64,000 nt of DNA from Pseudomonas sp. PSB18 (lineage in GTDB: Bacteria > Pseudomonadota > Gammaproteobacteria > Pseudomonadales > Pseudomonadaceae). Under the pieces are notes generated by a model, which saw nothing but the letters and a program-made list of their open reading frames with translations, did no database searches and was not told the origin of the DNA. This document shows, piece after piece, positions 33,271 through 42,663 of this stretch (positions are counted from its first letter, which is position 1; each line of letters begins with the position of its first letter). Made by a program: the position numbers and the translations under genes. Where the stretch lies: positions 1 through 64,000 of the forward strand of contig NZ_NOIN01000010.1 in the NCBI RefSeq assembly GCF_014596565.1. The letters run 5' to 3'.

Positions 33271-33483
33271 ATGAAGATGGACACATTCGAACCTGGAACA
33301 CTTGTCCGTTTACGCTCGGGAGGCAAGACCATGGTGGTCAAGCCTGCCTCGTCGATCGCCCAGTTGCCCGACACCCTGCTGCTGCTCTGCGAGTACCGGG
33401 CCAAGAATCGACTGGTGCAGGGGTTCTATGCCGTGCGCGACCTGATCCCGGCGCCCACAGTCCCCGATGGAGAAAGAACCTGA
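33271..33483 (+). CDS. Small DUF2158/YodC-like protein
   Basis: A 70-residue protein whose ATG directly follows the TGA of the efflux gene, with GAGG inside that gene's last codons, so translation is probably coupled. The N-terminal segment FEPGTLVRLRSGGKTMVVK matches the start of YodC/DUF2158 proteins (a small beta-barrel-like fold with a VxLRSGGxxMxV core). It lacks the C-terminal tryptophan-rich end I associate with that family and ends in VRDLIPAPTVPDGERT. No function is known to me. Confidence 0.7.
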   Translation: MKMDTFEPGTLVRLRSGGKTMVVKPASSIAQLPDTLLLLCEYRAKNRLVQGFYAVRDLIPAPTVPDGERT

Positions 33484-34011
33484 CCTTGCTTGGGCATTCA
33501 ACATCTGTGCAAGCCGACCCATCGCCATCGCGAGCAGGCTCGCTCCTACAGGGGGGGTCGGGGTGTAAGCAGCATTTGCATACGCCCTTTTGGAGCCGGC
33601 CCTGCCCTAATGCCAGTCAGTTAAGAATCAAACGACACAAACCCTGTGGGAGCAAAGCTTGCTCGCGATAGCAAAAGATCAGTCGACATTGGTTGATGAC
33701 TGACTTACCGCAATCGCGAGCAAGCTTTGCTCCCACAGGTTTGTGGCTTACTGATCGGCATGAGGGCTTGCCCGCGATGATGGCGGCATACTCAACACCT
33801 TTGTGACAGACCCTCCGCTTTCAAAGGTCGCGGCGTCAATGGAACGTTACTTTCCCAAGCAAGGTTCCTGACCGCTGATCAGGTAGTTCAGCTTTTTGAC
33901 ACTTCCCCGACATTCGGTCACAACTTTCCCGCTCCGTCAGGTCATAACCCTGTGGTCGCCGATGGAATATTGGCATCTACCGTGGTTCCAGCCCGATACG
34001 GAGATAAGCTC
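33484..34011. other. Intergenic region with REP copies upstream of the epimerase gene
   Basis: This 528-bp gap contains a lone REP arm (about 33521-33551) and a full REPIN (33643-33739). The rest (33740-34011) holds no gene I can support. The epimerase promoter probably lies in 33830-33990, but I could not pick a convincing -35/-10 pair. A GGAG ribosome site is at 34000-34003. Confidence 0.6.
33643..33739. repeat. REPIN, AAAGCTTGCTCGC variant
   Basis: CCTGTGGGAGCAAAGCTTGC on the left and its complement ending at 33739 flank a ~45-base spacer. It is preceded by AATGCCAGTCAGTTA (33609-33623), which also precedes the REPIN on the far side of the epimerase gene. Confidence 0.9.
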
Positions 34012-37000
34012 ATGATTTTCAACGTACAAAATTTTGGCGCCAAAGGAGACGGTATTACCGATGACACCGCGGCCATCCAGGCAGCGATTGACGCGGCGGC
34101 AGCGGCAGGCGGGGGGCAGGTGTATGTCCCAGCCGGGACCTACATCGTTTCGGCCGGCGAGGAACCTTCCGATGGTTGCCTGATGCTCAAGAGCAACGTC
34201 CACCTGTATGGCGACGGCATGGGCGAAACCACCGTCAAGGTGGCCGACGGTTCCGACACCAAGATCACCGGCGTCATCCGCTCCGCCTATGGCGAAGAGA
34301 CCCATGATTTCGGCATCAGCCAACTCACCATCGATGGCAACCGCGACCACACCACCGGCAAGATCGACGGCTGGTTCAACGGCTATATTCCCGGCCAAGA
34401 AGGCTACGACTCCAACGTCACCATCGACAGCGTCGAAATCAAGGACTGCTCCGGGTACGGCTTCGACCCCCACGAACAGACCGTCAACATGGTCATCAAG
34501 AACAGCGTGTCCCATGGCAATGGCCTGGACGGCTTCGTGGCCGACTTCCTCAGCGACAGCACCTTCGAAAACAACGTTGCCTACGACAATGACCGGCACG
34601 GTTTCAACGTCGTCACCAGCACCCACGACTTTACCCTCACCAACAACGTCGCCTATGACAACGGCGGCAACGGCATCGTGGTGCAGCGCGGCAGCGAGAA
34701 CATCCCCTCCCCCAGCAACATCACCATCACCGGTGGCGAGGTGTACGGCAACGGCGCCGAAGGGGTGCTGATCAAGCTGTCCAGCGACGTGACGGTCACC
34801 GGCGTCGACATCCACGACAACGCCAGCGCCGGGGTACGCATCTACGGCAGCAACCACGTCGAGATCATCGACAACACCCTCAACAACAATTCACTGGGCG
34901 GTGCCGTCCCCGAGATCATCATCCAGTCCTACGACGACACCCAGGGCGTCTCCGGCAAGTACTTCAACGGCAGCGACAACACGATCCAGGGCAACCTCAT
35001 CAGTGGCAGCGACCTGTCGACCTATGGCGTGGCCGAGCGTAACGAAGACGGCACCGATCGCAACGCGATCATCGCCAACACCATCAGCCACACCAGCAAG
35101 GGCGCGACGCTCGTCTATGGCGATGGCAGCTACGTCAGTGCCACGGAACCGATGACCACCGTACAAGGCACGGCCGGTAACGATACGCTGCTGGGCACCA
35201 GCGCCAGCGAGATCTTCTACGGCGGCGCCGGCAACGACACCATCAACGGCGCAGCCGGCGGCGATATCCTGGTGGGCGGCGCGGGCGTCGATAAACTCAC
35301 CGGCGGTACCGGTGCCGATACGTTCCGCTTCGCCAGTCAGTCCGACAGCTACCGCAACGCGACCACCAGCTTCGATGACACCATCACCGACTTCGACGTC
35401 ACCCAAGACAAGATCGACCTCGCCGGCCTGGGCTTTACCGGCCTGGGCAACGGCCGTGGCGGCACCCTGCAGATCAGCTACAGCGCCAGCAATGACCGCA
35501 CCTACATCAAGGATTTCGACGCCGACGCCAGCGGCAATCGCTTCGAGCTGATTCTCTCCGGCAACCTCGCCAGCACCCTGACGGCCAACAACTTCATCTT
35601 CAACCGGGTGGTCACCGGCACCAGTGGCAACGACTCGCTGGCGGGCAGCGATTCGGCCGACACCCTGCTCGGCCTGGCGGGCAACGACAGCCTCAATGGC
35701 GGCGCCGGCGACGACAAGCTCGATGGTGGCGCCGGCATGGATACCCTCACCGGCGGTGCCGGGGCGGATACCTTCGTGTTTTCCAACCGCCTGGACAGCT
35801 ACCGCAACTACAACACCGGCGGCGCCAACCTGGGCGATCTGATCACCGACTTCAACGTCGCTTCCGACAAGATCGACCTGTCGGCCCTGGGCTTCACCGG
35901 CCTGGGAGATGGCAAGAACGACACCGTGTACCTGGTGCTCAACAGCGCCGGCACCAAGACTTACATCAAGTCCCTGACCGCCGACGCCAATGGCAACCGC
36001 TTCGAAGTGGCCTTGGACGGCAATTACCTGAACACGCTGACCAGTGCCAACTTCGTGTTCGCGACGACGTCGCCGACCAACCATGCGCCGGTGGTGGCGA
36101 CGCCGTTGCTGGACCAGAATGCGACGGAGAACACACCATTCAGCTACGTCGTTCCCGCCACCAGTTTCAGCGATCCGGACAACGACAGCCTCAGCTACAC
36201 CGCCAAACTGGCCGACGGCAGCGCCCTGCCCAGCTGGCTGGTGTTCGACGCCGCCACGCGCACCTTCAGCGGTACGCCAAGCGACACTGCCTCGGGTACC
36301 TATTCCATACAAGTCACCGCCACGGACGGCAGCAACGCCACTGTCAGTGACAGTTTCACCCTTGCCGTACAGGACGTACCCACCTCAGTCATCATCAATG
36401 GCACGCCGAACAACGACACGCTGACCGGCACCGCGGCCAACGAGCAGCTGTTCGGTGGCGCCGGGAACGACACACTCAATGGCGGCGCCGGGAACGACAT
36501 CCTGGTGGGCGGTACCGGGGTGGACAAACTCACCGGCGGCGCGGGTGCCGACGTGTTCCGCTATACCTCGAAGCTCGACAGCTACCGCACCAGCTCCACC
36601 AGCGCCAGTGACCAGATCCTCGACTTCGATGTGGCCGCCGACAAGATCGACGTCTCGGCGCTCGGCTACACCGGCCTGGGCAACGGCCTGAATGGCACCT
36701 TGCAACTGACCTACAGCGCCTCGACCAACCGCACCTACCTCAAAGACCTGACCGTCGATGCCAACGGCAACCGTTTCGAAGTGTCGCTGGCGGGCAATCT
36801 GGTCAGCAGCCTGACGGCCAGCCACTTCGTGTTCGCCGACCAGAACAGCCCCGGCAACGTGGCGCCGGTCGTGGCCATCCCGCTCCTCGACCAAAATGCC
36901 AGTGAAAGCACGCCGTTCCGCTACACCGTGGCCCACGACAGCTTCACCGATGCCAACCAGGACGTATTGACCTACACCGCGACCCTCGCCGACGGCAGGG

Positions 37001-39621
37001 CCCTGCCCGCGTGGCTGACGTTCAATGCCACCAGCCTGACCTTCAGCGGCACACCGACCAGCACCGCGTCCGGTAGCTATGACGTACTGGTCAAGGCCAC
37101 CGATCCTTCAGGCGCCTCGGTCAGCGACAACTTCGCCCTGGTGGTCGCCGACGCCCCGGCCAACACCATCACCGGGACCAACGGCGCCGAGACCCTCAAC
37201 GGTACGGCCGGCGCGGACCTGATCCTGGGCCTGGGCGGCGACGACACGATCAAGGCCGGCACCGGCGCGGACATCGTCGATGGCGGTGCCGGACGCGACT
37301 CCCTGTACGGTGGCGACGGCGCCGATACCTTTCGCTACACCAACGTGCTCGACAGCTACCGCGACTACGACACCGGCGGCGTGACGGCCACCGACACGGT
37401 CTATGACTTCACCGTGGGCGTGGACAAGATCGACGTGTCCAGCCTGGGCTTCATCGGTCTCGGGGACGGCACCAACGGCACCCTGTACATGACCCTGAAC
37501 TCGGCCGGCGACAAGACCTACATCAAGTCCGCCGAAGCCGACGCCGATGGCAACCGCTTCGAGATCGCCCTCAGCGGCAACTACCTCAACACCCTGACCG
37601 CCAGCGATTTCGTGTTCGGCGAGCGTGCCCAGCAAGACATCCTCTACCTGCCGACCCTCGGTCAATCCAATGCACGCCTGCTGCGCATGACCGAGGACGA
37701 CGATCAATCCGGCACCTCCATGCTGGTCAACGACCTGGACCGCTACACCACTTACGATGTGCGCAGCCAGTTCACCGACGCCGACGGCAATGGCATCGAC
37801 ATCGCGGTGGGCGGCAGCACCGTCAATGGCTTGTCGACACTGAGCCCCGAAGAGCTGAAGTTGTGCTGGTGGCTGACCGACACCAACCAGCCCGGGCCCG
37901 CGCTGTTGCGCGCCGTGACGTTGCTGAAGGATCAGCTCACCGAACTCAAGTCCATCGATAACGTCACCATGGGCATTATCTGGGGCCAGGGCGAGGAAGC
38001 CGCCCAGGAGATCGCTCGCGCCACCGACAAGCAGGCTGCGGCCGCTGCCTACAAAACCGCGACGCTGAAGGTGTTCGACTACCTGCATGCCCAGTTCGGC
38101 AATTTCAGCGTGTACCTGATGGAAACCGGTCACTACGAACAGGACGCAGCGCGGGCCCGTGGCTATTCCGAGGACAAGATTGCTTCGATTGTCGAAGGTG
38201 TCGGTTATGTCCGCGCCGCCCAGGAAGCCATGGCCGCCGAGCGCGCCGACGTCAAGCTGGCGGTGGACTACACCGACCTGCCATTGCGCTACGAAGTCGA
38301 TCCGCTGGTGTACCCCGACGACGTCTGGCATCTGCACGAGGAATCGGCGGAAATCGTCGGCCAACGACTGGCCGACTACATCGCCGATGACCTGGGCTTC
38401 CATGGCAATCCCAACGACAACAACAGCGTGCAGGACATCTTCGACCACGCCAACCAGGGCGGGATGATCACGGGTACCGACCAGGCGGACACCTTGGTGG
38501 GCACCTCGGGCAACGATACCCTGGACGGTGACCTGGGAGCGGACAGCTTGACCGGTGGCGATGGCAACGACATCTACGTGGTCGATAACGCGTTCGACAG
38601 CGTGGTGGAAACCAACACCTCGGCCTCGCAGATCGATACGGTAAAGGCCTCGGTCAGTTGGACCCTGGGGGCCAATCTCGAGAACCTGGTGCTCACCGGC
38701 GTCTCGGATATCGATGGCACCGGCAATGAACGACGCAATTTCATCACCGGCAATAACGCCGACAACGTGCTCGACGGTGCCGCGGGCAACGACAGCATGA
38801 GCGGCGGCGATGGTGATGACACGTACTATGTCGACAATACCGGCGACACGGTGATCGAAACCAACAGCAATCCGCTGACCGGAGGCATCGACAGCGTGCA
38901 CAGCCGCCTGGCGAGCTACACCCTCACCAGCAACGTCGAGAACCTGTACATCGACACCCCCGACGCGGCCAACGGCACGGGCAACGCATTGGACAATACG
39001 CTGTTCGCCGGGGCCGGTAACAATGTGCTGGATGGGCGTGAAGGCAATGACACGGTGTCTTTCGCGCAGGCGCTGGCCGGGGTCACCGTGACCCTCTCGA
39101 CGTCCGCGCAACAGAACACCGTAGGCTCGGGCCTCGATACGTTGAAGAACGTCGAGAACCTGACCGGCAGTGCCTACGCCGACACCCTGACCGGCAACAG
39201 CGCCGGAAACATCCTGGATGGCGGTGCCGGCAACGATACGCTGGTGGGAGGCTCGGGGGATGATCGGCTGATCGGGGGGGCCGGCACCGACAACCTCACC
39301 GGTGGCACCGGCGCGGACACTTACGTGTTCAATGCGCTGGCAGACATGGGTACCGGCGCGGCGCGCGATGTGATCAACGGCTTCAAGAGTGCCGAACTGG
39401 ACCACTTGGATCTCACCGGCCTGGACGCCAACCCGTTGACCGCCAATATCGATGCCTTCACTTTCATTGGCAGCAACGCCTTCGACGCCACCAACGCCAC
39501 CGGTCAGCTGCGCTTTGCCGACGGCATTCTCTACGGCAGCGTCAACGCCGACGCTACCGCCGAGTTCGAGTTCGAACTGGTCGGCGTCAAGGAACTGCAC
39601 GCCAGCGACTTCACGGCGTGA
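34012..39621 (+). CDS. Secreted modular mannuronan C5-epimerase with O-acetylesterase domain (PsmE-like)
   Basis: 1869 residues. Residues 1-385 are an AlgE-type A-module (parallel beta-helix). The catalytic set known from AlgE4 is present at the same numbers: K117, D119, Y149, D152 and H154 (YGFDPHE), R195 and H196. This also supports the ATG at 34012 (GGAG 8 bases upstream). Then come RTX R-modules with GGxGxDxUx nonapeptides (~386-690), a cadherin-like/He_PIG domain (~692-790), an R-module (~797-945), a second He_PIG domain (~951-1047) and an R-module (~1054-1203). An SGNH esterase domain follows (~1206-1473: GQSN with Ser1219, GGS ~1268, WGQGE 1324-1328, DVWH 1437-1440), then more RTX repeats to the end. 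It should convert M to G residues in alginate and remove acetyl groups, as P. syringae PsmE does. There is no signal peptide; the RTX tail implies type I secretion, but no exporter gene is nearby. Confidence 0.93.
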   Translation: MIFNVQNFGAKGDGITDDTAAIQAAIDAAAAAGGGQVYVPAGTYIVSAGEEPSDGCLMLKSNVHLYGDGMGETTVKVADGSDTKITGVIRSAYGEETHDFGISQLTIDGNRDHTTGKIDGWFNGYIPGQEGYDSNVTIDSVEIKDCSGYGFDPHEQTVNMVIKNSVSHGNGLDGFVADFLSDSTFENNVAYDNDRHGFNVVTSTHDFTLTNNVAYDNGGNGIVVQRGSENIPSPSNITITGGEVYGNGAEGVLIKLSSDVTVTGVDIHDNASAGVRIYGSNHVEIIDNTLNNNSLGGAVPEIIIQSYDDTQGVSGKYFNGSDNTIQGNLISGSDLSTYGVAERNEDGTDRNAIIANTISHTSKGATLVYGDGSYVSATEPMTTVQGTAGNDTLLGTSASEIFYGGAGNDTINGAAGGDILVGGAGVDKLTGGTGADTFRFASQSDSYRNATTSFDDTITDFDVTQDKIDLAGLGFTGLGNGRGGTLQISYSASNDRTYIKDFDADASGNRFELILSGNLASTLTANNFIFNRVVTGTSGNDSLAGSDSADTLLGLAGNDSLNGGAGDDKLDGGAGMDTLTGGAGADTFVFSNRLDSYRNYNTGGANLGDLITDFNVASDKIDLSALGFTGLGDGKNDTVYLVLNSAGTKTYIKSLTADANGNRFEVALDGNYLNTLTSANFVFATTSPTNHAPVVATPLLDQNATENTPFSYVVPATSFSDPDNDSLSYTAKLADGSALPSWLVFDAATRTFSGTPSDTASGTYSIQVTATDGSNATVSDSFTLAVQDVPTSVIINGTPNNDTLTGTAANEQLFGGAGNDTLNGGAGNDILVGGTGVDKLTGGAGADVFRYTSKLDSYRTSSTSASDQILDFDVAADKIDVSALGYTGLGNGLNGTLQLTYSASTNRTYLKDLTVDANGNRFEVSLAGNLVSSLTASHFVFADQNSPGNVAPVVAIPLLDQNASESTPFRYTVAHDSFTDANQDVLTYTATLADGRALPAWLTFNATSLTFSGTPTSTASGSYDVLVKATDPSGASVSDNFALVVADAPANTITGTNGAETLNGTAGADLILGLGGDDTIKAGTGADIVDGGAGRDSLYGGDGADTFRYTNVLDSYRDYDTGGVTATDTVYDFTVGVDKIDVSSLGFIGLGDGTNGTLYMTLNSAGDKTYIKSAEADADGNRFEIALSGNYLNTLTASDFVFGERAQQDILYLPTLGQSNARLLRMTEDDDQSGTSMLVNDLDRYTTYDVRSQFTDADGNGIDIAVGGSTVNGLSTLSPEELKLCWWLTDTNQPGPALLRAVTLLKDQLTELKSIDNVTMGIIWGQGEEAAQEIARATDKQAAAAAYKTATLKVFDYLHAQFGNFSVYLMETGHYEQDAARARGYSEDKIASIVEGVGYVRAAQEAMAAERADVKLAVDYTDLPLRYEVDPLVYPDDVWHLHEESAEIVGQRLADYIADDLGFHGNPNDNNSVQDIFDHANQGGMITGTDQADTLVGTSGNDTLDGDLGADSLTGGDGNDIYVVDNAFDSVVETNTSASQIDTVKASVSWTLGANLENLVLTGVSDIDGTGNERRNFITGNNADNVLDGAAGNDSMSGGDGDDTYYVDNTGDTVIETNSNPLTGGIDSVHSRLASYTLTSNVENLYIDTPDAANGTGNALDNTLFAGAGNNVLDGREGNDTVSFAQALAGVTVTLSTSAQQNTVGSGLDTLKNVENLTGSAYADTLTGNSAGNILDGGAGNDTLVGGSGDDRLIGGAGTDNLTGGTGADTYVFNALADMGTGAARDVINGFKSAELDHLDLTGLDANPLTANIDAFTFIGSNAFDATNATGQLRFADGILYGSVNADATAEFEFELVGVKELHASDFTA

Positions 39622-39671
39622 ACTTTATGTGAGGGCTGGGCATGTCCGAATGCCAGTCAGTTAGCCATAAA

Positions 39672-39768
39672 CCTGTGGGAGCAAAGCTTGCTCGCGATTG
39701 CAGTAAATCAGTCAGCAACAATGTCGACTGGTCTGTCGCTATCGCGAGCAAGCTTTGCTCCCACAGGT
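39672..39768. repeat. REPIN downstream of the epimerase gene
   Basis: Same AAAGCTTGCTCGC variant as at 33643-33739, with inverted arms starting at 39672 and ending at 39768. It is preceded by the same AATGCCAGTCAGTTA (39649-39663). A single REP arm of the AGGCTCGC variant follows at 39851-39876. Together these fill the 298-bp gap before the convergent dehydrogenase gene. Confidence 0.9.
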
Positions 39769-39919
39769 TTCCGCGCCGTTCGATTAGGGCAAGCCCACTC
39801 CCACAGGGGCTCAGTGGTGTAAGCAAATCCAGCATTCACCCAGGAACCATTGTGGGAGCGAGCCTGCTCGCGATGGCGGCCGTCCATCGAACCTCAATGG
39901 AGCGGCCGCCCCGCGATCG

Positions 39920-41500
39920 TCAGAGCGCCTCGCGCCCCGGTACTCCGTCCACCAACCGCAGGATCCCCAGCGGATTGGCATTTTTCAGAGGTTCCGGCAG
40001 CAGGTTGTCGGGGTAGTTCTGGAAGCACACCGGCCGCAGGAAGCGGTCGATGGCCAGGGTTCCCACCGACGTGCCACGGGCATCGGAGGTGGCCGGGTAA
40101 GGGCCGCCGTGGACCATCGAATCACACACCTCGACACCCGTCGGGTAACCGTTGAGCAGGATCCGGCCGACTTTCTGCTCCAGCAACGGCGTCAGTTCGC
40201 TGAACCGCTCGAAATCACCCGGCTCGCCGATCATGGTCGCGGTCAGTTGGCCGTGCAGGCCGTTCAGTGCGGCGCTGAGTTGCGCCTGGTCGGCCACTTC
40301 GACGAACACGGTGGTCGGACCAAACACCTCTTCCTGCAACGCCTCGTCCCCTTCGATCAACAAACTGGCGTCAGCCTTGAACAGCTGCGGCTGGGCCTGG
40401 TTGCCTTCCTGTGCGCGCCCGGCCAGGTGCTCGATGCCCGGGTGGGCCAGCAACTTCTGCAAGCCCTTGCCATAACTCTGCAAGGTACCGGCATTGAGCA
40501 TGGTTTGTGGCGCCTGGTCACCGATCAGCGCGGCGACCTGCTGGGTAAATGCAGTGAACTGCGGCGAGCGGATCCCAATCACCAGGCCCGGGTTGGTGCA
40601 GAACTGGCCGCAGCCCATCACCACCGAAGCGGTCAGGTCGCGAGCAATACTGTCGGCGCGGGTCGCCAGCGCTTCAGGCAGGATGATCACCGGGTTGATG
40701 CTCGACATCTCGGCAAACACCGGGATCGGCTGTGGGCGCGCGGCGGCCATGTCGCACAGGGCACGCCCACCCCGCAGGGAACCGGTGAACCCCACGGCTT
40801 GGATCGCCGGGTGCTTGACCAGCCACTCACCGACCCCACCGCCGTAGATCATGTTGAAGACACCGGCCGGCATCGCGGTTTTTTCGGCGGCGCGGATGAT
40901 CGCGTCGGCCACCCACTCGGCTGTCGCCATATGGCCGCTGTGGGCCTTGAACACCACCGGGCAGCCGGCCGCCAGGGCCGACGCGGTGTCGCCACCGGCC
41001 GTGGAAAAGGCCAACGGAAAATTACTGGCGCCGAACACCGCCACCGGCCCCAGGCCGATGCGGTACTGACGCAGGTCCGGGCGCGGCAGCGGTTTGCGCT
41101 CCGGCAAGGCGCGATCGATACGCGCCCCATAGAAATCACCGCGGCGCAGGACTTTGGCGAACAGGCGCATCTGCCCGCTGGTACGACCACGCTCACCCTG
41201 GATACGTGCAGCGGGCAACGCGGTTTCACGGCAGACCACGGCGACGAACTCATCGCCCAAGGCGTCCAGCTCATCGGCAATGGCCTCGAGGAACTCGGCC
41301 CGGCGCACCGCGCTCAGGCTGCGGTAGGCCGGATAAGCTGCAGCCGCCGCCTTGGCGGCTGCATCGACCTCTTCGGCCGTAGCCTGGATGAAATCACCCG
41401 GCAAGGCTTCGCCAGTGCTGGCGTCGAGGCTCTGCAGACGCGTCTGGCCGGCCGCGCTGCGCGCCCCACCGATGTAGTTGTGACCAAGGATCTGGTTCAT
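39920..41500 (-). CDS. Alpha-ketoglutaric semialdehyde (2,5-dioxopentanoate) dehydrogenase
   Basis: 526 residues of the aldehyde dehydrogenase superfamily. The Glu general base sits in FAEMSSINP and the nucleophilic Cys in GCGQFCTNPG; the NAD(P) loop is FTGSLRGGRAL. The length and the GQFCTNPG motif are those of the KGSADH clade (~525 residues) rather than of betaine-aldehyde types. The enzyme oxidises 2-oxoglutarate semialdehyde to 2-oxoglutarate, the last step of non-phosphorylative pentose or hexarate breakdown. The ATG at 41500 has AGGAG upstream. It lies 13 bp after the FAH-family gene and is co-directional with it and the permease, so the three probably form one operon ending here. Confidence 0.92.
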   Translation of the reverse strand: MNQILGHNYIGGARSAAGQTRLQSLDASTGEALPGDFIQATAEEVDAAAKAAAAAYPAYRSLSAVRRAEFLEAIADELDALGDEFVAVVCRETALPAARIQGERGRTSGQMRLFAKVLRRGDFYGARIDRALPERKPLPRPDLRQYRIGLGPVAVFGASNFPLAFSTAGGDTASALAAGCPVVFKAHSGHMATAEWVADAIIRAAEKTAMPAGVFNMIYGGGVGEWLVKHPAIQAVGFTGSLRGGRALCDMAAARPQPIPVFAEMSSINPVIILPEALATRADSIARDLTASVVMGCGQFCTNPGLVIGIRSPQFTAFTQQVAALIGDQAPQTMLNAGTLQSYGKGLQKLLAHPGIEHLAGRAQEGNQAQPQLFKADASLLIEGDEALQEEVFGPTTVFVEVADQAQLSAALNGLHGQLTATMIGEPGDFERFSELTPLLEQKVGRILLNGYPTGVEVCDSMVHGGPYPATSDARGTSVGTLAIDRFLRPVCFQNYPDNLLPEPLKNANPLGILRLVDGVPGREAL

Positions 41501-41513
41501 CGCAAGTCTCCTC

Positions 41514-42506
41514 TTAAAGTGTGCCGATAGTACCCGGGTTGAACACCGCGTCCACCGGGGCAATGCCGTTGACCAGCGGTGCGCCGAATTCGGCCTGGCT
41601 GATTTCGAACACATCCCCCGGCTGGGTACGGATGCCATCGGCGAACGACAGGGTCGCGGTACCGAAGAAGTGCACGTGCACATCCCCCGGACGCAGGAAC
41701 TGACTGTACTTGAAATGGTGGAATTCCAGGTTTTCGAGGCTGTGGCACATGTTGGCCTCGCCGCTGAGGAATTCGTTCTGCCACAGCACTTCGCCGTTGC
41801 GCAGGATACGACTGGTCCCGGATAGATGTTGAGGCAATTCACCGACACGAAGTTCCGGACCAAAGCTGCAGCTGCGCAGTTTCGAATGGGCCAGGTACAG
41901 GTAATTCTTGCGCTCCATGACGTGGTCGGAAAACTCGTTGCCCACCGCGAAGCCCAGGCGATAAGGCTTGCCGTCGAGACCGATGACGTAGAGGCCGCTG
42001 ATTTCCGGCTCCTCGCCGGCGTCTTCGGCGAACGGCGGCAACGGGAACGGATGACCCGGACGGACGACGATGCTGCCGTCGCCCTTGTAGAACCACTCCG
42101 GTTGCACGCCGGCCTGGCCGGCCTGGGGTTTGCCACCTTCGACGCCCCACTTGAAGATGCGCATGGTGTCGGTCATCGCGGCCTCGTCGCCAGCCTGCTG
42201 GTGCATCTTGTCCCGGGCCGAAGCACTGCCGAGGTGGGTCAGGCCGGTGCCGCTGACCAGCAAGTGCGCCGGGTCCGGGTGATCCAGCGGCGGCAGGATG
42301 CGCAGCTCAGCGAGCAATCGCGGGTAATCATGGTCGGCGCCGAATCCGAGGCCAATGACCTGCTGTTCAAGTTTCACACCCGCCTCGATGGCCGCCAGCG
42401 CCAGCTCACGCACGGTCGTCGCGCACTGCACTTCCCGCACCCGGTCGCCGTCGACCACACCGACGCGGCGCTCACCGTTATCCAATTCGAACTGAACTAA
42501 ACGCAT
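41514..42506 (-). CDS. Fumarylacetoacetate hydrolase-family protein, AraD1/GguC type (putative 2-keto-3-deoxypentonate dehydratase)
   Basis: 330 residues. The FAH fold is suggested by acidic metal-site segments: PEISGLYVIG, GNEFSDHVMERKNYL and EFGAPLVNGIAP near the C-terminus. Family members next to sugar-acid dehydratases are named AraD1 or GguC and act on 2-keto-3-deoxy-pentonates, giving 2-oxoglutarate semialdehyde. That fits exactly between the divergent dehydratase and the downstream semialdehyde dehydrogenase. The ATG at 42506 follows CAGGAGAAAACC. The 157-bp gap between this gene and the permease gene is occupied by a REPIN, so the permease and this gene may have uneven mRNA levels. 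Confidence 0.85.
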   Translation of the reverse strand: MRLVQFELDNGERRVGVVDGDRVREVQCATTVRELALAAIEAGVKLEQQVIGLGFGADHDYPRLLAELRILPPLDHPDPAHLLVSGTGLTHLGSASARDKMHQQAGDEAAMTDTMRIFKWGVEGGKPQAGQAGVQPEWFYKGDGSIVVRPGHPFPLPPFAEDAGEEPEISGLYVIGLDGKPYRLGFAVGNEFSDHVMERKNYLYLAHSKLRSCSFGPELRVGELPQHLSGTSRILRNGEVLWQNEFLSGEANMCHSLENLEFHHFKYSQFLRPGDVHVHFFGTATLSFADGIRTQPGDVFEISQAEFGAPLVNGIAPVDAVFNPGTIGTL

Positions 42507-42548
42507 GGTTTTCTCCTGTAAACACAACTCAAATACAGCGCCAGGCCC

Positions 42549-42640
42549 CTGTGGGAGCGAGCCTGCTCGCGATGACGGCGGCACATTCAACAGGGATGCA
42601 AGCTGACCCGACGCTATCGCGAGCAGGCTCGCTCCCACAG
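42549..42640. repeat. REPIN between the permease and FAH-family genes
   Basis: GTGGGAGCGAGCCTGCTCGC on the left and its inverted partner ending at 42640 lie inside the pentonate operon. In such a position REPINs commonly protect upstream mRNA from decay or act as partial terminators. Confidence 0.9.
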
Positions 42641-42663
42641 TGGATCGGGGCGCCTCCCCGGAA

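Noticed and set aside
32856..33671. Open frame overlapping the end of the efflux gene
   Set aside because: It lies out of frame inside the efflux gene and continues through the DUF2158-like gene into a REP element, with no family resemblance.
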